37,732 bases of DNA from Acetobacteraceae bacterium (GTDB lineage: Bacteria; Pseudomonadota; Alphaproteobacteria; Acetobacterales; Acetobacteraceae), in contig JALHQB010000050.1 of NCBI GenBank assembly GCA_022842185.1, positions 1 to 37,732 on the forward strand, in the 5' to 3' direction. The position numbers were made by a program, and so were the translations under genes. The notes below the pieces were generated by a model, which searched no databases, was not told where the DNA came from, and saw only the letters and a list, made by a program, of their open reading frames with translations. Positions 18,460-26,864 of the stretch are shown piece by piece; positions within the stretch are counted from its first letter, which is position 1, and every line of letters begins with the position of its first letter.

Positions 18460-19805
18460 TGTTCGGCAAGGTCCTCATCGCCAATCGCGGCGAGATCGCG
18501 CTGCGCGTCCATCGCGCCTGCCAGGAAATGGGCATCCGCACCGTCGCCGTGCATTCCACCGCCGACGCGACCGCGATGCATGTCCGCCTGGCGGATGAGA
18601 GCGTGTGCATCGGCCCCCCGCCGGCCCGCGATTCCTATCTGAACGTCGCCGCGATCCTGTCCGCGGCCACCATCACCGGCGCGGATGCGGTGCATCCCGG
18701 CTACGGGTTCCTGTCGGAAAACGCCCGCTTCGCCGAGATGGTCGAAGCGCATGGGCTGAAGTTCATCGGCCCGTCGCCCGACCACATCCGCATGATGGGT
18801 GACAAGATCGCCGCGAAGGACGCGATGCGTCGGCTGGATGTGCCGCTGGTGCCCGGTTCGCCCGGCGCGCTGGACAGCCTGGACGAAGCGCGCGCGATCG
18901 CCGAACAGATCATGTACCCCGTGCTGATCAAGGCCGCCGCCGGCGGTGGCGGGCGCGGCATGAAGGTGGCGCGCGATGCGTCCGAGATCGAGGAAGCCTG
19001 GCGCGTCGCCCGCACCGAGGCGAAGTCGGCCTTCGGCGACGACAGCGTCTATCTGGAAAAATACCTCGACCGGCCGCGCCATATCGAGTTGCAGGTGCTG
19101 GCCGACAATCACGGCAATGTCGTGCATTTCGGGGAACGCGACTGTTCGCTCCAGCGCCGCCACCAGAAGCTGGTGGAGGAAGCCGGCAGCCCGGTGCTGA
19201 CCGCGGCCGATCGCGAGGCATTGGGCGCGCGCGTGACCGCGGGCCTGTCCAAGATCGGCTACCGCAATGCCGGCACGCTGGAATTCCTGTGGCAGGACGG
19301 GCAGTTCGCCTTCATCGAGATGAACACCCGCCTGCAGGTCGAACATCCAGTGACCGAAATGGTCGCCGGCATCGACCTCGTGAAGGAACAGATCCGCATC
19401 GCGGCGGGCGAGCCGCTCGGCTACACGCAGACGGACATCCGCTTCAACGGCCATGCGATCGAATGCCGCATCACCGCCGAGGATCCCGAGACCTTCGCCC
19501 CCAGCCCCGGCAGGGTGAACACCTATCACGCGCCGGGCGGGCTCGGCGTGCGGGTCGATAGCGCGCTGTATTCCGGCTATACCGTGCCGCCGCACTACGA
19601 CAGCCTGGTGGCGAAGCTGATCGTGCATGCGCCGTCCCGGCCCGAGGCGATCGCGCGCATGCGCCGCGCCTTGAACGAGATGGTGGTGGCCGGCATCCGC
19701 ACCACGCTGCCGCTGCACCAGGCGGTCATGGACGATGCGGAGTTCCAGTCGGGCGACTACACCATCCATTGGCTGGAACGCTTCGTGGCATCGCGCCAGG
19801 GGTAG
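18459..19805 (+). CDS. accC: acetyl-CoA carboxylase biotin carboxylase subunit
   Basis: The 448-residue ATP-grasp enzyme that carboxylates biotin on AccB. It starts MFGKVLIANRGEIALRV, has the VHPGYGFLSENARFAE block, the ATP-binding glycine loop AAAGGGGRGMKV, ERDCSLQRRHQKLVEEAGSP and the active-site region FIEMNTRLQVEHPVTEMV. Length and order are standard. Its ATG overlaps the stop of the small ORF upstream, and GCGGCGGGG serves as a possible ribosome site. A 12-base perfect inverted repeat follows 5 bases past its stop. Confidence 0.97.
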   Translation: MFGKVLIANRGEIALRVHRACQEMGIRTVAVHSTADATAMHVRLADESVCIGPPPARDSYLNVAAILSAATITGADAVHPGYGFLSENARFAEMVEAHGLKFIGPSPDHIRMMGDKIAAKDAMRRLDVPLVPGSPGALDSLDEARAIAEQIMYPVLIKAAAGGGGRGMKVARDASEIEEAWRVARTEAKSAFGDDSVYLEKYLDRPRHIELQVLADNHGNVVHFGERDCSLQRRHQKLVEEAGSPVLTAADREALGARVTAGLSKIGYRNAGTLEFLWQDGQFAFIEMNTRLQVEHPVTEMVAGIDLVKEQIRIAAGEPLGYTQTDIRFNGHAIECRITAEDPETFAPSPGRVNTYHAPGGLGVRVDSALYSGYTVPPHYDSLVAKLIVHAPSRPEAIARMRRALNEMVVAGIRTTLPLHQAVMDDAEFQSGDYTIHWLERFVASRQG

Positions 19806-19810
19806 AACGT

Positions 19811-19838
19811 TTTTGCGCCAGCCGGTGCTGGCGCAAAA
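19811..19838 (+). terminator. perfect hairpin after accC
   Basis: TTTTGCGCCAGC pairs with GCTGGCGCAAAA around CGGT, a 12-base perfect stem. The T and A runs are on the wrong sides for a classic intrinsic terminator, so it may instead protect the 3' end of the accBC mRNA. Confidence 0.4.
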
Positions 19839-19860
19839 CGCTCTGCGTCTTATGTTGGGT

Positions 19861-19894
19861 CGAGCACCTTCACGCGCCGGACTGAGTCCGGTCC
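19861..19894 (+). repeat. short hairpin repeat, copy 2
   Basis: Similar to 16217-16249 (28 of 33). This copy contains the perfect palindrome CCGGACT-G-AGTCCGG. It lies just upstream of the riboswitch. Confidence 0.5.
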
Positions 19895-19902
19895 AACGGC
19901 TG

Positions 19903-19953
19903 GCGCGGGGGACGACCCCCGCGCGTGGTTGCAACGGTGGGGACGGCCCCGCC
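19903..19953 (+). promoter_or_regulatory. guanidine-II (mini-ykkC) riboswitch
   Basis: Two hairpins with ACGR tetraloops: GCGCGGGGG-ACGA-CCCCCGCGC (19903-19924, 9 pairs) and GGTGGGG-ACGG-CCCCGCC (19936-19953, 7 pairs with one G-U), 11 bases apart. This is the defining pattern of the guanidine-II riboswitch, in which two ACGR loops kiss on binding guanidinium. It lies just upstream of a Gdx-type exporter. Downstream, ACAGG (19954) can pair with CCTGT (19972), enclosing the AAGGGGA ribosome site in the loop, which suggests control of translation. Confidence 0.92.
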
Positions 19954-19977
19954 ACAGGCACCTGAAGGGGACCTGTG

Positions 19978-20298
19978 ATGGGTTGGATCTATCTGCTGGC
20001 CGCCGGCATCGCCGAGATCGGCTGGGCGGTCGGACTGAAATACACCGAGGGCTTCACCCGCGCCCTGCCGACCGCACTGACGGTGCTGAGCATGGTGGTC
20101 AGCCTGTGGCTGCTGGGTCTTGCGTTGCGGGACCTGCCGCTGGGCACCGCCTACGCGATCTGGACCGGCATCGGCACGGTGGGCACGGTGGTGCTCGGCA
20201 TCATGCTGTTCGGCGAAGCCGCGACCGCGCTGCGTCTTGCCTGTGTCGGCCTGATCCTGGCGGGCATCGTCGGGCTGAAGCTCGCGACCCCGGCGTGA
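19978..20298 (+). CDS. gdx: SMR-family guanidinium exporter (Gdx/SugE)
   Basis: A 106-residue four-helix small multidrug resistance protein. It matches the Gdx/SugE branch: MGWIYLLAAGIAEIGWAVGLKY with the essential Glu at residue 13, GFTRALPT after it, LPLGTAYAIWTGIGTVGTVVLG in helices 2-3, and a LALIxxGIxGLKL-like end. Gdx proteins exchange guanidinium for protons as dual-topology dimers in the inner membrane. The ATG is preceded by AAGGGGA with 6 bases between; a GTG one codon earlier is less likely. Control by the guanidine-II riboswitch directly upstream strongly supports the assignment. Confidence 0.95.
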   Translation: MGWIYLLAAGIAEIGWAVGLKYTEGFTRALPTALTVLSMVVSLWLLGLALRDLPLGTAYAIWTGIGTVGTVVLGIMLFGEAATALRLACVGLILAGIVGLKLATPA

Positions 20299-20319
20299 TG
20301 CGCCGGGGGGTGTGGCCGA

Positions 20320-21921
20320 TCAGGCCGCATCCTCCAGGATCATCGCCGCGGCCTTTTCCCCGATCATGATCGACGGTGCATTGGTGTTGCCCGATGTCAG
20401 CGTCGGCATGATCGACGCATCCGCCACACGCAGCCCATCGATCCCGTGGACCTTCAGCCGGGCATCGACCACCGCCATGCCATCCTGCCCCATCCGACAG
20501 GTGCCGACCGGGTGATATGTGGTCTCGGCGGCCTGACGGACCCAGTCCAGCACCTCGGCATCGGATTGGCGCGCCGTGCCGGGGGCGATCTCGCTTACCT
20601 TCAGCGGCGCCATCGCCGGCGCGGTCATGATGGCGCGCGCGATGGCGATGGCGCGCAGAGTCAGTTCGCCATCGACCGGGGAGGACAGGAAGTTGAAGCT
20701 GATCGCCGGCGCCCGGCGCGGATCGGCCGATGTGATGTGGATGTGCCCGCGGCTTTCCGGCCGCATCGGATGCGCGTAGCAGGTCATGCCGGATTGCGCC
20801 GCGATCCTCGGCCCCGTCGGCCCCGGCTCCGTCAGCATCGGCACCCAGCCGAGCAGCAGGTCCGGCGCCTCCAGCCCTTCGCGGGACCGGACGAAGGCGC
20901 GCAGCGGCGCCGCCACCATTCCCAGCATGCCCGTGCCCGACATCGCATAGCGCAGCGCCTGCCCCATAAGCCCGATGCCACGCCCACGATCGTTGAAGGT
21001 CCAGCCTTTCGCCCCCACCGCCCAGCGCGTGCGCGGCGCATAGTGGTCGCGCAGATTCTCCCCCACCCCGGGCAGCGCATGCTGCACCGCGATGCCAAGG
21101 TCGCGCAGCCGCTCGGGCTGGCCGATGCCCGACAATTCCAGCAATTGCGGCGCGTTGATCGACCCCGCGCAGACCACGACCTCGCGCCCGGCCCGCGCCT
21201 CCCGCCGCTCGCCGCCGACCGCATAGCGCAGGCCGACGCAGCGCCGCCCCTCGAACAGCAGTGCTTCGGCCAGCGCGCCGGTCTCGATCCGCAGGTTCGG
21301 CCGGCGACGGATCGGATCCAGGTAGCAATGCGCCGTGCTCATCCGCCGGCGGGATGCGATCGTCGCCTGGCTCATGGCGATGCCATCCTGCCGCGCGCCG
21401 TTGTAGTCGGGGTTGTGTGGAATGCCGACCTCGCCGGCCGCCTGGATCAGGGTGGCGAGGATCGGCTCGGACGGCGCGGGGTCGGTGACGCGCAACGGCC
21501 CATCGCGCCCGCGGAACGCGTCATCGCCGCCGCCCTCATACCGTTCCATGCGCCTGAAGAACGGCAGGACGTCCGCATAGCTCCAGCCGCGATTGCCCAT
21601 CTGCGCCCAGCTGTCGAAGTCCTGCGCCTGGCCGCGCACGAAGGCCAGCCCGTTGATCGCACTCGACCCGCCGAGCATCCGCCCGCGCGGCACCGGCAGC
21701 CGCCGGCCATTGGTGCCGGCCTCGGGTTCCGAACTGTACAGCCAGTTGACCGCCGGGTTGGTCAGCATCTTCGCGTAGCCGACCGGAATGCGGGACCATG
21801 GATGCCCGGCGGGGCCGGCTTCCAGCAGCAGGACCGAATTGCGCGGATCGGCCGAAAGCCGGTTCGCCACCACCGCGCCGGCCGAACCGGCGCCGATGAC
21901 GATATAGTCGCACTGCTGCAT
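20320..21921 (-). CDS. GMC family FAD-dependent oxidoreductase (choline dehydrogenase-like)
   Basis: A 533-residue GMC oxidoreductase. It has the N-terminal dinucleotide motif DYIVIGAGSAGAVVANRLS, the first GMC signature PRGRMLGGSSAINGLAFVRG, the second signature near GSINAPQLLELSGIG, and the C-terminal catalytic block TYHPVGTCRMG with GNTNAPSIMIGEKAA. These enzymes oxidise alcohols using FAD; choline, alkanols or sugars are possible substrates. No betaine aldehyde dehydrogenase lies next to it, so choline is not specially favoured. It has no signal peptide. It follows the RNA methyltransferase on the same strand with a gap of about 70 bases. Confidence 0.92.
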   Translation of the reverse strand: MQQCDYIVIGAGSAGAVVANRLSADPRNSVLLLEAGPAGHPWSRIPVGYAKMLTNPAVNWLYSSEPEAGTNGRRLPVPRGRMLGGSSAINGLAFVRGQAQDFDSWAQMGNRGWSYADVLPFFRRMERYEGGGDDAFRGRDGPLRVTDPAPSEPILATLIQAAGEVGIPHNPDYNGARQDGIAMSQATIASRRRMSTAHCYLDPIRRRPNLRIETGALAEALLFEGRRCVGLRYAVGGERREARAGREVVVCAGSINAPQLLELSGIGQPERLRDLGIAVQHALPGVGENLRDHYAPRTRWAVGAKGWTFNDRGRGIGLMGQALRYAMSGTGMLGMVAAPLRAFVRSREGLEAPDLLLGWVPMLTEPGPTGPRIAAQSGMTCYAHPMRPESRGHIHITSADPRRAPAISFNFLSSPVDGELTLRAIAIARAIMTAPAMAPLKVSEIAPGTARQSDAEVLDWVRQAAETTYHPVGTCRMGQDGMAVVDARLKVHGIDGLRVADASIMPTLTSGNTNAPSIMIGEKAAAMILEDAA

Positions 21922-21989
21922 TCGTTCCCCCGCTTCGCGCGCCCGTGAGTGTTGCGCTCATCGGGCGGCGTGGCGAGAGTGGCCTCGCC

Positions 21990-23105
21990 CTACCCCAGCA
22001 CCCCGGTCCGATACAGCACCACCCGCAGCCCGCCATGCGGCACTGGCGGCCCGGGCGGCAGGAACGGCAAGCCCGTCGCATGCGCCAGCTTCGCCTCGCT
22101 GGCGATGACCCCCACACGCCAGCCGGCGAACCGGCTCGCCAACACCTGCCCGAAGGCCTGGTACAGCGGTGCCAGCTTGCTGCTGTCCCCAAGCCGGTTG
22201 CCATAAGGCGGGTTGACGATGACCAGCCCCGCCGGCCCCTCGGGCGGCTGGATCTCGCTAATCGTCGCCTGCCGGAAATCGGTGAACGCCGCCACGCCCG
22301 CGCGTTCGGCATTCGCGAGGCTCATCGCAACGGCGCCGGAATCACGGTCGCTGCCACTGAAGCGCACGGTCGGGACGCGCGCGCTCTTCACCGCCCGCAT
22401 CGCCTGCCAGGCCGCATCGTCGAACGTCGCCAACTGTTCAAACGCAAAGCCGCGAGACCGCCCCGGATTCAGCCGCGCCGCAATCTCCGCTGCCTCGATC
22501 ACGAAGGTGCCGGACCCGCACATCGGGTCGAACACCGGCTCCGTCCCATCGAATCCACACTGCCGCAGAAACAAGGACGCCATGGTCTCGCGCATCGGCG
22601 CGGCGTTGACCGCCTGCTTGTACCCGCGCTTGTGCAGCGGCTCACCCGATGTATCGACGCTGATGGTGCACAGATCATGGTCGATCCGCACCATCACCGT
22701 GACCGGCGCATCCGCCGCGGGCTTGGCGCCGATCGTGTCATGGATCGCGGTCTCGATCCGCTGCGCCGCCGCGCCGGAATGCCAGATGCGCGACTGCGCG
22801 CAACTCGCCTCCACACGGAATGCCACATCCGGCCGCAGCACATCCGCCCAGGCCACCCGATGCGCCAGCGTGTCCAACTGCGCCAGATGCGTCACCCGGA
22901 AGGATGCGATGCGCGCCAGCACCCGACCGGCCCCGCGCACCCACAGATTGGCCCGCCAGACCACCGGCCAGCCGCCGCGGACGACAACGCCGCCCGGCAC
23001 CACCTTCGGCGTCTTGAACCCCTTGAATCGCACTTCATCGTGCAGCACGGGCTCCAGCCCCGGAGCAGTGGCAAGGAAGATGTCGAAATCGCTGTCGTTG
23101 GTCAT
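21990..23105 (-). CDS. THUMP-domain class I RNA methyltransferase (RlmL N-terminal/RlmK-like)
   Basis: 371 residues. The N-terminal part (FLATAPGLEPVLHDEVRFKG, then IASFRVTHLAQLDTL) is a THUMP-type RNA-binding module; the C-terminal part is a Rossmann methyltransferase with DPMCGSGT at 193-200 and the N2-guanine methylation motif NPPYG at 298-302. The closest known role is m2G formation in 23S rRNA (RlmL N-terminal half) or related tRNA positions. It lacks the second methyltransferase domain of the E. coli RlmKL fusion. The ATG giving MTNDSDFDIF is used. Confidence 0.9.
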   Translation of the reverse strand: MTNDSDFDIFLATAPGLEPVLHDEVRFKGFKTPKVVPGGVVVRGGWPVVWRANLWVRGAGRVLARIASFRVTHLAQLDTLAHRVAWADVLRPDVAFRVEASCAQSRIWHSGAAAQRIETAIHDTIGAKPAADAPVTVMVRIDHDLCTISVDTSGEPLHKRGYKQAVNAAPMRETMASLFLRQCGFDGTEPVFDPMCGSGTFVIEAAEIAARLNPGRSRGFAFEQLATFDDAAWQAMRAVKSARVPTVRFSGSDRDSGAVAMSLANAERAGVAAFTDFRQATISEIQPPEGPAGLVIVNPPYGNRLGDSSKLAPLYQAFGQVLASRFAGWRVGVIASEAKLAHATGLPFLPPGPPVPHGGLRVVLYRTGVLG

Positions 23106-23231
23106 CTGGTCCGCCGGTCAGGAAGCGCAGGCCGCAGCGGCAACCTCGTCCGGCCGCAAGGGGGCGAGAAGACCAGGAACACTCACGCCGGCGCCTTGTA
23201 TCAGCGCCGGCGCCGCACGGCCATCGCGCCG

Positions 23232-23537
23232 TCAGCCGGCCCGCACCAGGGCCAGCACCGCACCCTTGCCGCGCACCTCCGCTTCCTCGAACTCCGCGGC
23301 CACGATCGCGCGGTCCAACGCCGCGCGCAAATCCTTCGCCGTGTCCAGCGTCAGCTCCACCCCCGCCCGCGCCGCCGGCCCCAGCCGCGTGTTGAGGAAA
23401 TCCAGCGTGATGACATCGCCCAGCGGCGCATGCCGCGCATGGTCATACGCCACCACCGCCTGGGTCAGCGGGAACCAGTCATCGCCGCGCTTGGCCATGC
23501 CCTCGGCGCGCGTGACCTCGACGATCGACGTGCACAT
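23232..23537 (-). CDS. DUF6295-like small protein
   Basis: 101 residues from MCTSIVEVTRAEGMAKRGDDWF to the LALVRAG end. The MCTSIVE start, DDWFPLTQAVVAYDHARHAP and DVITLDFLN segments agree with my memory of the uncharacterised DUF6295 family; this needs a profile search. The YDHxxHAP part could bind a metal (two His and one Asp), which is only a suggestion. Its ATG follows the dienelactone hydrolase stop by one base, so the two are almost surely one transcript. No signal peptide or membrane span. Confidence 0.7.
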   Translation of the reverse strand: MCTSIVEVTRAEGMAKRGDDWFPLTQAVVAYDHARHAPLGDVITLDFLNTRLGPAARAGVELTLDTAKDLRAALDRAIVAAEFEEAEVRGKGAVLALVRAG

Positions 23538-23538
23538 C

Positions 23539-24288
23539 CTACGCCGCCAGGCGCTTGGAGAAGAAAGCGAACACCTTCCCCCAGCCATCCATCGCCTGTT
23601 CCGGCCGGTACAACGGACGGTGCCAGTAGAAGAAGCCATGCCCGGCGCCGTCATAGCGGTGGAACTCGTAATCCTTGCCATGCGCCTTGAGCGCTTCTTC
23701 ATGCGCGTTCACCTGCTCGGGGCTCGGCGCGCGGTCGTCATTGCCGAACAGGCCGAGCAGCGGGCAACTCAGATCCTTGGTCATGTCGATTGGCGCGACA
23801 GGGGTCTTGGCGTTCAACTCCTCCGCGCCCATCACCACGCGCCCGCCCCACAGATCGACGCAGGCATCCACGTCCTGGCGCTGGGACGCGTAGATCACGG
23901 CATGCCGGCCACCCGAGCAGGACCCGAACACCCCGACCTTCCCATTGTTGTCCGGCTGCGCGCGCATCCATGCCACGGCGGCGGCGGTGTCGCCCACCAT
24001 CTGCGCATCGGGAATGCCGCCTTCCGCCCGCACCTTGGCGGCGACATCGTCGGGATTCCCGTCCCCCGCACGCTCATACAGATTGGCGCAGATGGCGAGG
24101 TAGCCGTGATGGGCAAAGCGGCGCGTCGTCTCGATGTAAAGCTCGCTCCAACCCGGCAGATGGTGGATGAGCACGACACCAGGGAACGGCCCGGGGCCGG
24201 ATGGGCGGGCCACATAGGCGGTGATCGGGGTGCCCCCATCGCCCGTCAGGGTCACGTTCTCGCAGGTCATGCCTCGGTAGAACGACAT
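23539..24288 (-). CDS. dienelactone hydrolase family protein
   Basis: A 249-residue alpha/beta hydrolase. The nucleophile elbow is GSCSGG with C124 in the position used by dienelactone hydrolase; D184 (FGNDDRAPS) and H217 (GAGHGFF) complete the triad. GGAGGAGG stands 4 bases before the ATG, a very strong ribosome site that fixes the start. Family members open dienelactones in chlorocatechol breakdown, but many act on other esters, and no ring-cleavage genes are nearby. It is the first gene of a pair with the DUF6295-like gene. Confidence 0.9.
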   Translation of the reverse strand: MSFYRGMTCENVTLTGDGGTPITAYVARPSGPGPFPGVVLIHHLPGWSELYIETTRRFAHHGYLAICANLYERAGDGNPDDVAAKVRAEGGIPDAQMVGDTAAAVAWMRAQPDNNGKVGVFGSCSGGRHAVIYASQRQDVDACVDLWGGRVVMGAEELNAKTPVAPIDMTKDLSCPLLGLFGNDDRAPSPEQVNAHEEALKAHGKDYEFHRYDGAGHGFFYWHRPLYRPEQAMDGWGKVFAFFSKRLAA

Positions 24289-24425
24289 CGATCCTCCTCC
24301 TTTGCAGCGTGCGGCGTTGGCGGCGTTGCGCGCGGTGGTCGTCGCGCGGCGGGGCGCGGGTACGCGTGGGGGAGTATTCGATGGTTGGGGTGGTGGGTGC
24401 AACCGCGGGGGGAGGGCGCACGGCG

Positions 24426-24486
24426 GAGAGGGGCGCCGCCCCTCGCCGGACCTCACCCCGCCAAAGGCCCGAGGCCTTTGGAAACC
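24426..24486 (+). repeat. two-hairpin dispersed repeat, copy between P450 and hydrolase genes
   Basis: Hairpin A GAGGGGC-GCC-GCCCCTC (24428-24444), spacer with ACCTCACCCCG, hairpin B CCAAAGGCC-CGA-GGCCTTTGG (24461-24481), then AAACC. Hairpin B is identical to the copy at 15895-15915. Confidence 0.92.
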
Positions 24487-24560
24487 GATTGTTGGTATGG
24501 GGTGCAAGGCCCGTTGGACCACGACCCCGCGCGGCCCGTCGCGTCAGCGACGCCCCTCCG

Positions 24561-25808
24561 TCACGCCGCGGCGCCATGGGCGAGCACGAAGTGCTCGGCG
24601 AACGGTCCGCCCGCAGTGTCGATCCGGCTCCCGTCCCCGTCGCGAAGCCGCAAGCCGGGCAGCAACAGGATGTGGCGAATCGTCTCCGGGATGATGGCAT
24701 AGGCCACGAACTGGCCGAGACATTCATGCGGCCCGAAGCCGGTATGCAGGTAGGCGGTCCGCCGCCGTTCGCGGAACGCGTCCGGGTCGGGGAAGACGCC
24801 CGGGTCGAACATCGCCGAACCGATGCCGGCCGCGACCCGCGTGCCGGCCGGAACCGCCGTCTCGTATGGCGTGCCCGGCCCGAGCACGGCATCGGTGGCG
24901 GCGGTGCGGATCACGAAGGTCGTCATCGGGTTGAAGCGCAGCGCCTCCCACACGATCGCATCGAAGGCCGCTTCCTCGTTGCCCCGCGCGGCGCGCAGCG
25001 CGCGCGCCGCCACCTCCGGGCGCAGCAGGATCTGCTCGGTCGCGTTGACGATCGCCTGCGAACTCGTCTCGATCGCGCCGACCAGCAGGCCACAGACATT
25101 GCTGACCACCTGCTCGGGGTCGAGACCCGACAGCCCGCCGGCCGTCAGCCGCAGCAGCCGCGACACCGTGTCCTCGCCCGCCGCCTGCCCCCAGGGGCGG
25201 CGCGTGGCGAGAAATTCGCGCACCCAGGCGCGCATCTCGCTGCCCGCCTGCACGCAGGCGTCGTGCCGCGGCTTGGCATTGGCCAGGTTGTGGAACATGT
25301 CCGCCTGCGTGGCCCAAGACCAGCGCAGCATTGCCGCATCATCGGGGCCGGGGAAACCGAAGCACCGCTGCACGACACGCAGCGGCACCAGGCGCGAGAC
25401 GGCTTGCACCACATCGACCAGCGGCGGGGCGGTGGCGGCCAGCGCCTCGGCGGCCGTCGCGGCGGCCAGCGCGCGGATGCCCGGTACGTCATCCCAGCGC
25501 ATCAGCGCGCGCATGACGGATTTGTCGCGCCAGTTTTCCACCGCCCCGTCGCGCCCGAGCATGTACGGCCCGACCGAAGGGTCCATCATCGGCGCATAGG
25601 TGACGCGGAAGGTCTCGTTGCGCGACAGCACATCCACCACATCCGTCCAGCGGCTGACCACGGTGAAGATCGGCAGGTCGAGGACCGGCCGGTCGGCGCG
25701 CAGTTCAGCGAACAGGCCGCGCCAATCGGCCCGCAGCCGCTGCATGAACAGGCCGGCCCGCTGCGGGGCGCCCGGGGGCAGTGCGTCGAGGGCGGTGAGG
25801 AAGCTCAT
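24561..25808 (-). CDS. cytochrome P450
   Basis: About 415 residues. The oxygen-binding I-helix reads VGAIETS (E247, T248), the K-helix ExxR is EALR at 288-291, and the haem-ligand Cys is C363 in TGFGPHECLG. The usual Phe seven residues before the Cys is replaced by Thr, which can change haem potential or reactivity. There is no signal anchor, so it should be soluble, and no ferredoxin or reductase gene sits beside it. The ATG giving MSFLTALD has CGGAGA 6 bases upstream; a longer in-frame start at 25871 adds 21 residues. The substrate is unknown. Confidence 0.9.
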   Translation of the reverse strand: MSFLTALDALPPGAPQRAGLFMQRLRADWRGLFAELRADRPVLDLPIFTVVSRWTDVVDVLSRNETFRVTYAPMMDPSVGPYMLGRDGAVENWRDKSVMRALMRWDDVPGIRALAAATAAEALAATAPPLVDVVQAVSRLVPLRVVQRCFGFPGPDDAAMLRWSWATQADMFHNLANAKPRHDACVQAGSEMRAWVREFLATRRPWGQAAGEDTVSRLLRLTAGGLSGLDPEQVVSNVCGLLVGAIETSSQAIVNATEQILLRPEVAARALRAARGNEEAAFDAIVWEALRFNPMTTFVIRTAATDAVLGPGTPYETAVPAGTRVAAGIGSAMFDPGVFPDPDAFRERRRTAYLHTGFGPHECLGQFVAYAIIPETIRHILLLPGLRLRDGDGSRIDTAGGPFAEHFVLAHGAAA

Positions 25809-25943
25809 GCGGTCTCCGATCGTCAGGTCCCGATCCGGTGGCTGCACCTGATCGGGTGAAGAGGCTCGCAAAGACGAAAGGCCAGGGGCGTTGCCGTGAG
25901 CCGACGCGAACGGGAACGACCCTGGCGGCGCGATGGCGGCGGT

Positions 25944-26588
25944 TCAGAAAACCGGCGCGGTGGGCGGGCTGCGCGGGTCCTGCGGCGCCATGTTCAGCTC
26001 GTAGCTGAGCGGGCGGGTGGTGATGAGGCGGAACCGGTCGCCGATGATCTGCAGCGAGAACAAGCCGGCGGCCGCGCCGTTCGGCGGCACGCAGGCGGGC
26101 GTTTCGCCCACGCGGCGGGCGCGCGTGTCGATCGTGCGCGGCCGGCTGTTCTGCCAGTCGATGTTGTCCTTGCTCAGGCGCCTGGTGCTGGGGCCGCGGC
26201 CGGGCGCGGCATCGCTGTCCCGCACGCAGAGGCCGCGGTTGCCGACCGGGCGGCTGGTCAGGTCGTCATAGCGGCAGGACCCATCCGGCGTGCGCGCCCA
26301 CATCTTGTGGGCGTAGTGGAAAACGCCGTCCTCATACCGGATGAAGGCGATGGCGAGGCATTGGTAGTGGCCGAGGACTCGGCGGCTGCGCGCATCGACA
26401 TTCCGGACCTCGCCGAAATAGACCGGGTCACCGCTGTCGGTCGCCCAGAAGCGGAGCCGCGCGGCGATCGCGTCCGGGTCCGTGATCGTTTCCACCTGCG
26501 GTTCGGGCGTCCGGCTGCGTTCACCCTGCGCCTGCGCCGCGAGCGTAAACCCAAGTGCTGCCAAGGTGACGATCGTTGCCTTCAGCAT
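25944..26588 (-). CDS. secreted protein of unknown function
   Basis: 214 residues with a clear signal peptide (MLKATIVTLAALGFTLAAQAQG, cleavage after AQA). The mature part has three Cys (YQCLAIA, GSCRYDD, GLCVRDS) plus one in ETPACVPP, enough for two periplasmic disulfides. It contains repeated aromatic beta-type segments (RFWATDSGDPVYFGEV, FIRYEDGVFHYAHKMWAR). I do not recognise a family. It follows no obvious partner; the P450 gene begins about 135 bases downstream of its stop on the same strand. Confidence 0.75.
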   Translation of the reverse strand: MLKATIVTLAALGFTLAAQAQGERSRTPEPQVETITDPDAIAARLRFWATDSGDPVYFGEVRNVDARSRRVLGHYQCLAIAFIRYEDGVFHYAHKMWARTPDGSCRYDDLTSRPVGNRGLCVRDSDAAPGRGPSTRRLSKDNIDWQNSRPRTIDTRARRVGETPACVPPNGAAAGLFSLQIIGDRFRLITTRPLSYELNMAPQDPRSPPTAPVF

Positions 26589-26864
26589 GTCCCTCGCTCC
26601 TGCTGTGACGCTGCATGCACGGGCCTTGCATCGAGGTTGTAGGATGGCACCGGAACGGTGCGCCGAATGCGAGGTGAATCACAACGACAACAGGGGGAAA
26701 GCAGGCTGGTTCATGTGCTTGGCTGATTTATCGGGACCGGCGGGTCCTTGGGCTGCCGTCGTCCGTAGTCTGAGCTGGGAACTAAGCGTTGGAGGTCCGG
26801 TTGGGGCCGAGCGGCGCCGGTGATTTATGTAGCGCTTGATCGAAGACTCGCGAGTAGCAGCTAT

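Noticed and set aside
19811..19838. Classic intrinsic terminator after accC
   Set aside because: The stem is perfect but there is no T run behind it; the T run is in front. I list it only as a low-confidence hairpin.
22213..24702. 829-codon plus-strand frame across the methyltransferase, hydrolase and part of the P450 region
   Set aside because: It lies opposite four well-supported minus-strand genes and is rich in Arg, Ala and Pro with no domain.
26589..26864. tRNA fragment or attachment site at the edge of the CHAT island
   Set aside because: I searched by eye for a cloverleaf or a TTCGA-type T arm and for direct repeats on both sides of the CHAT gene and found none.
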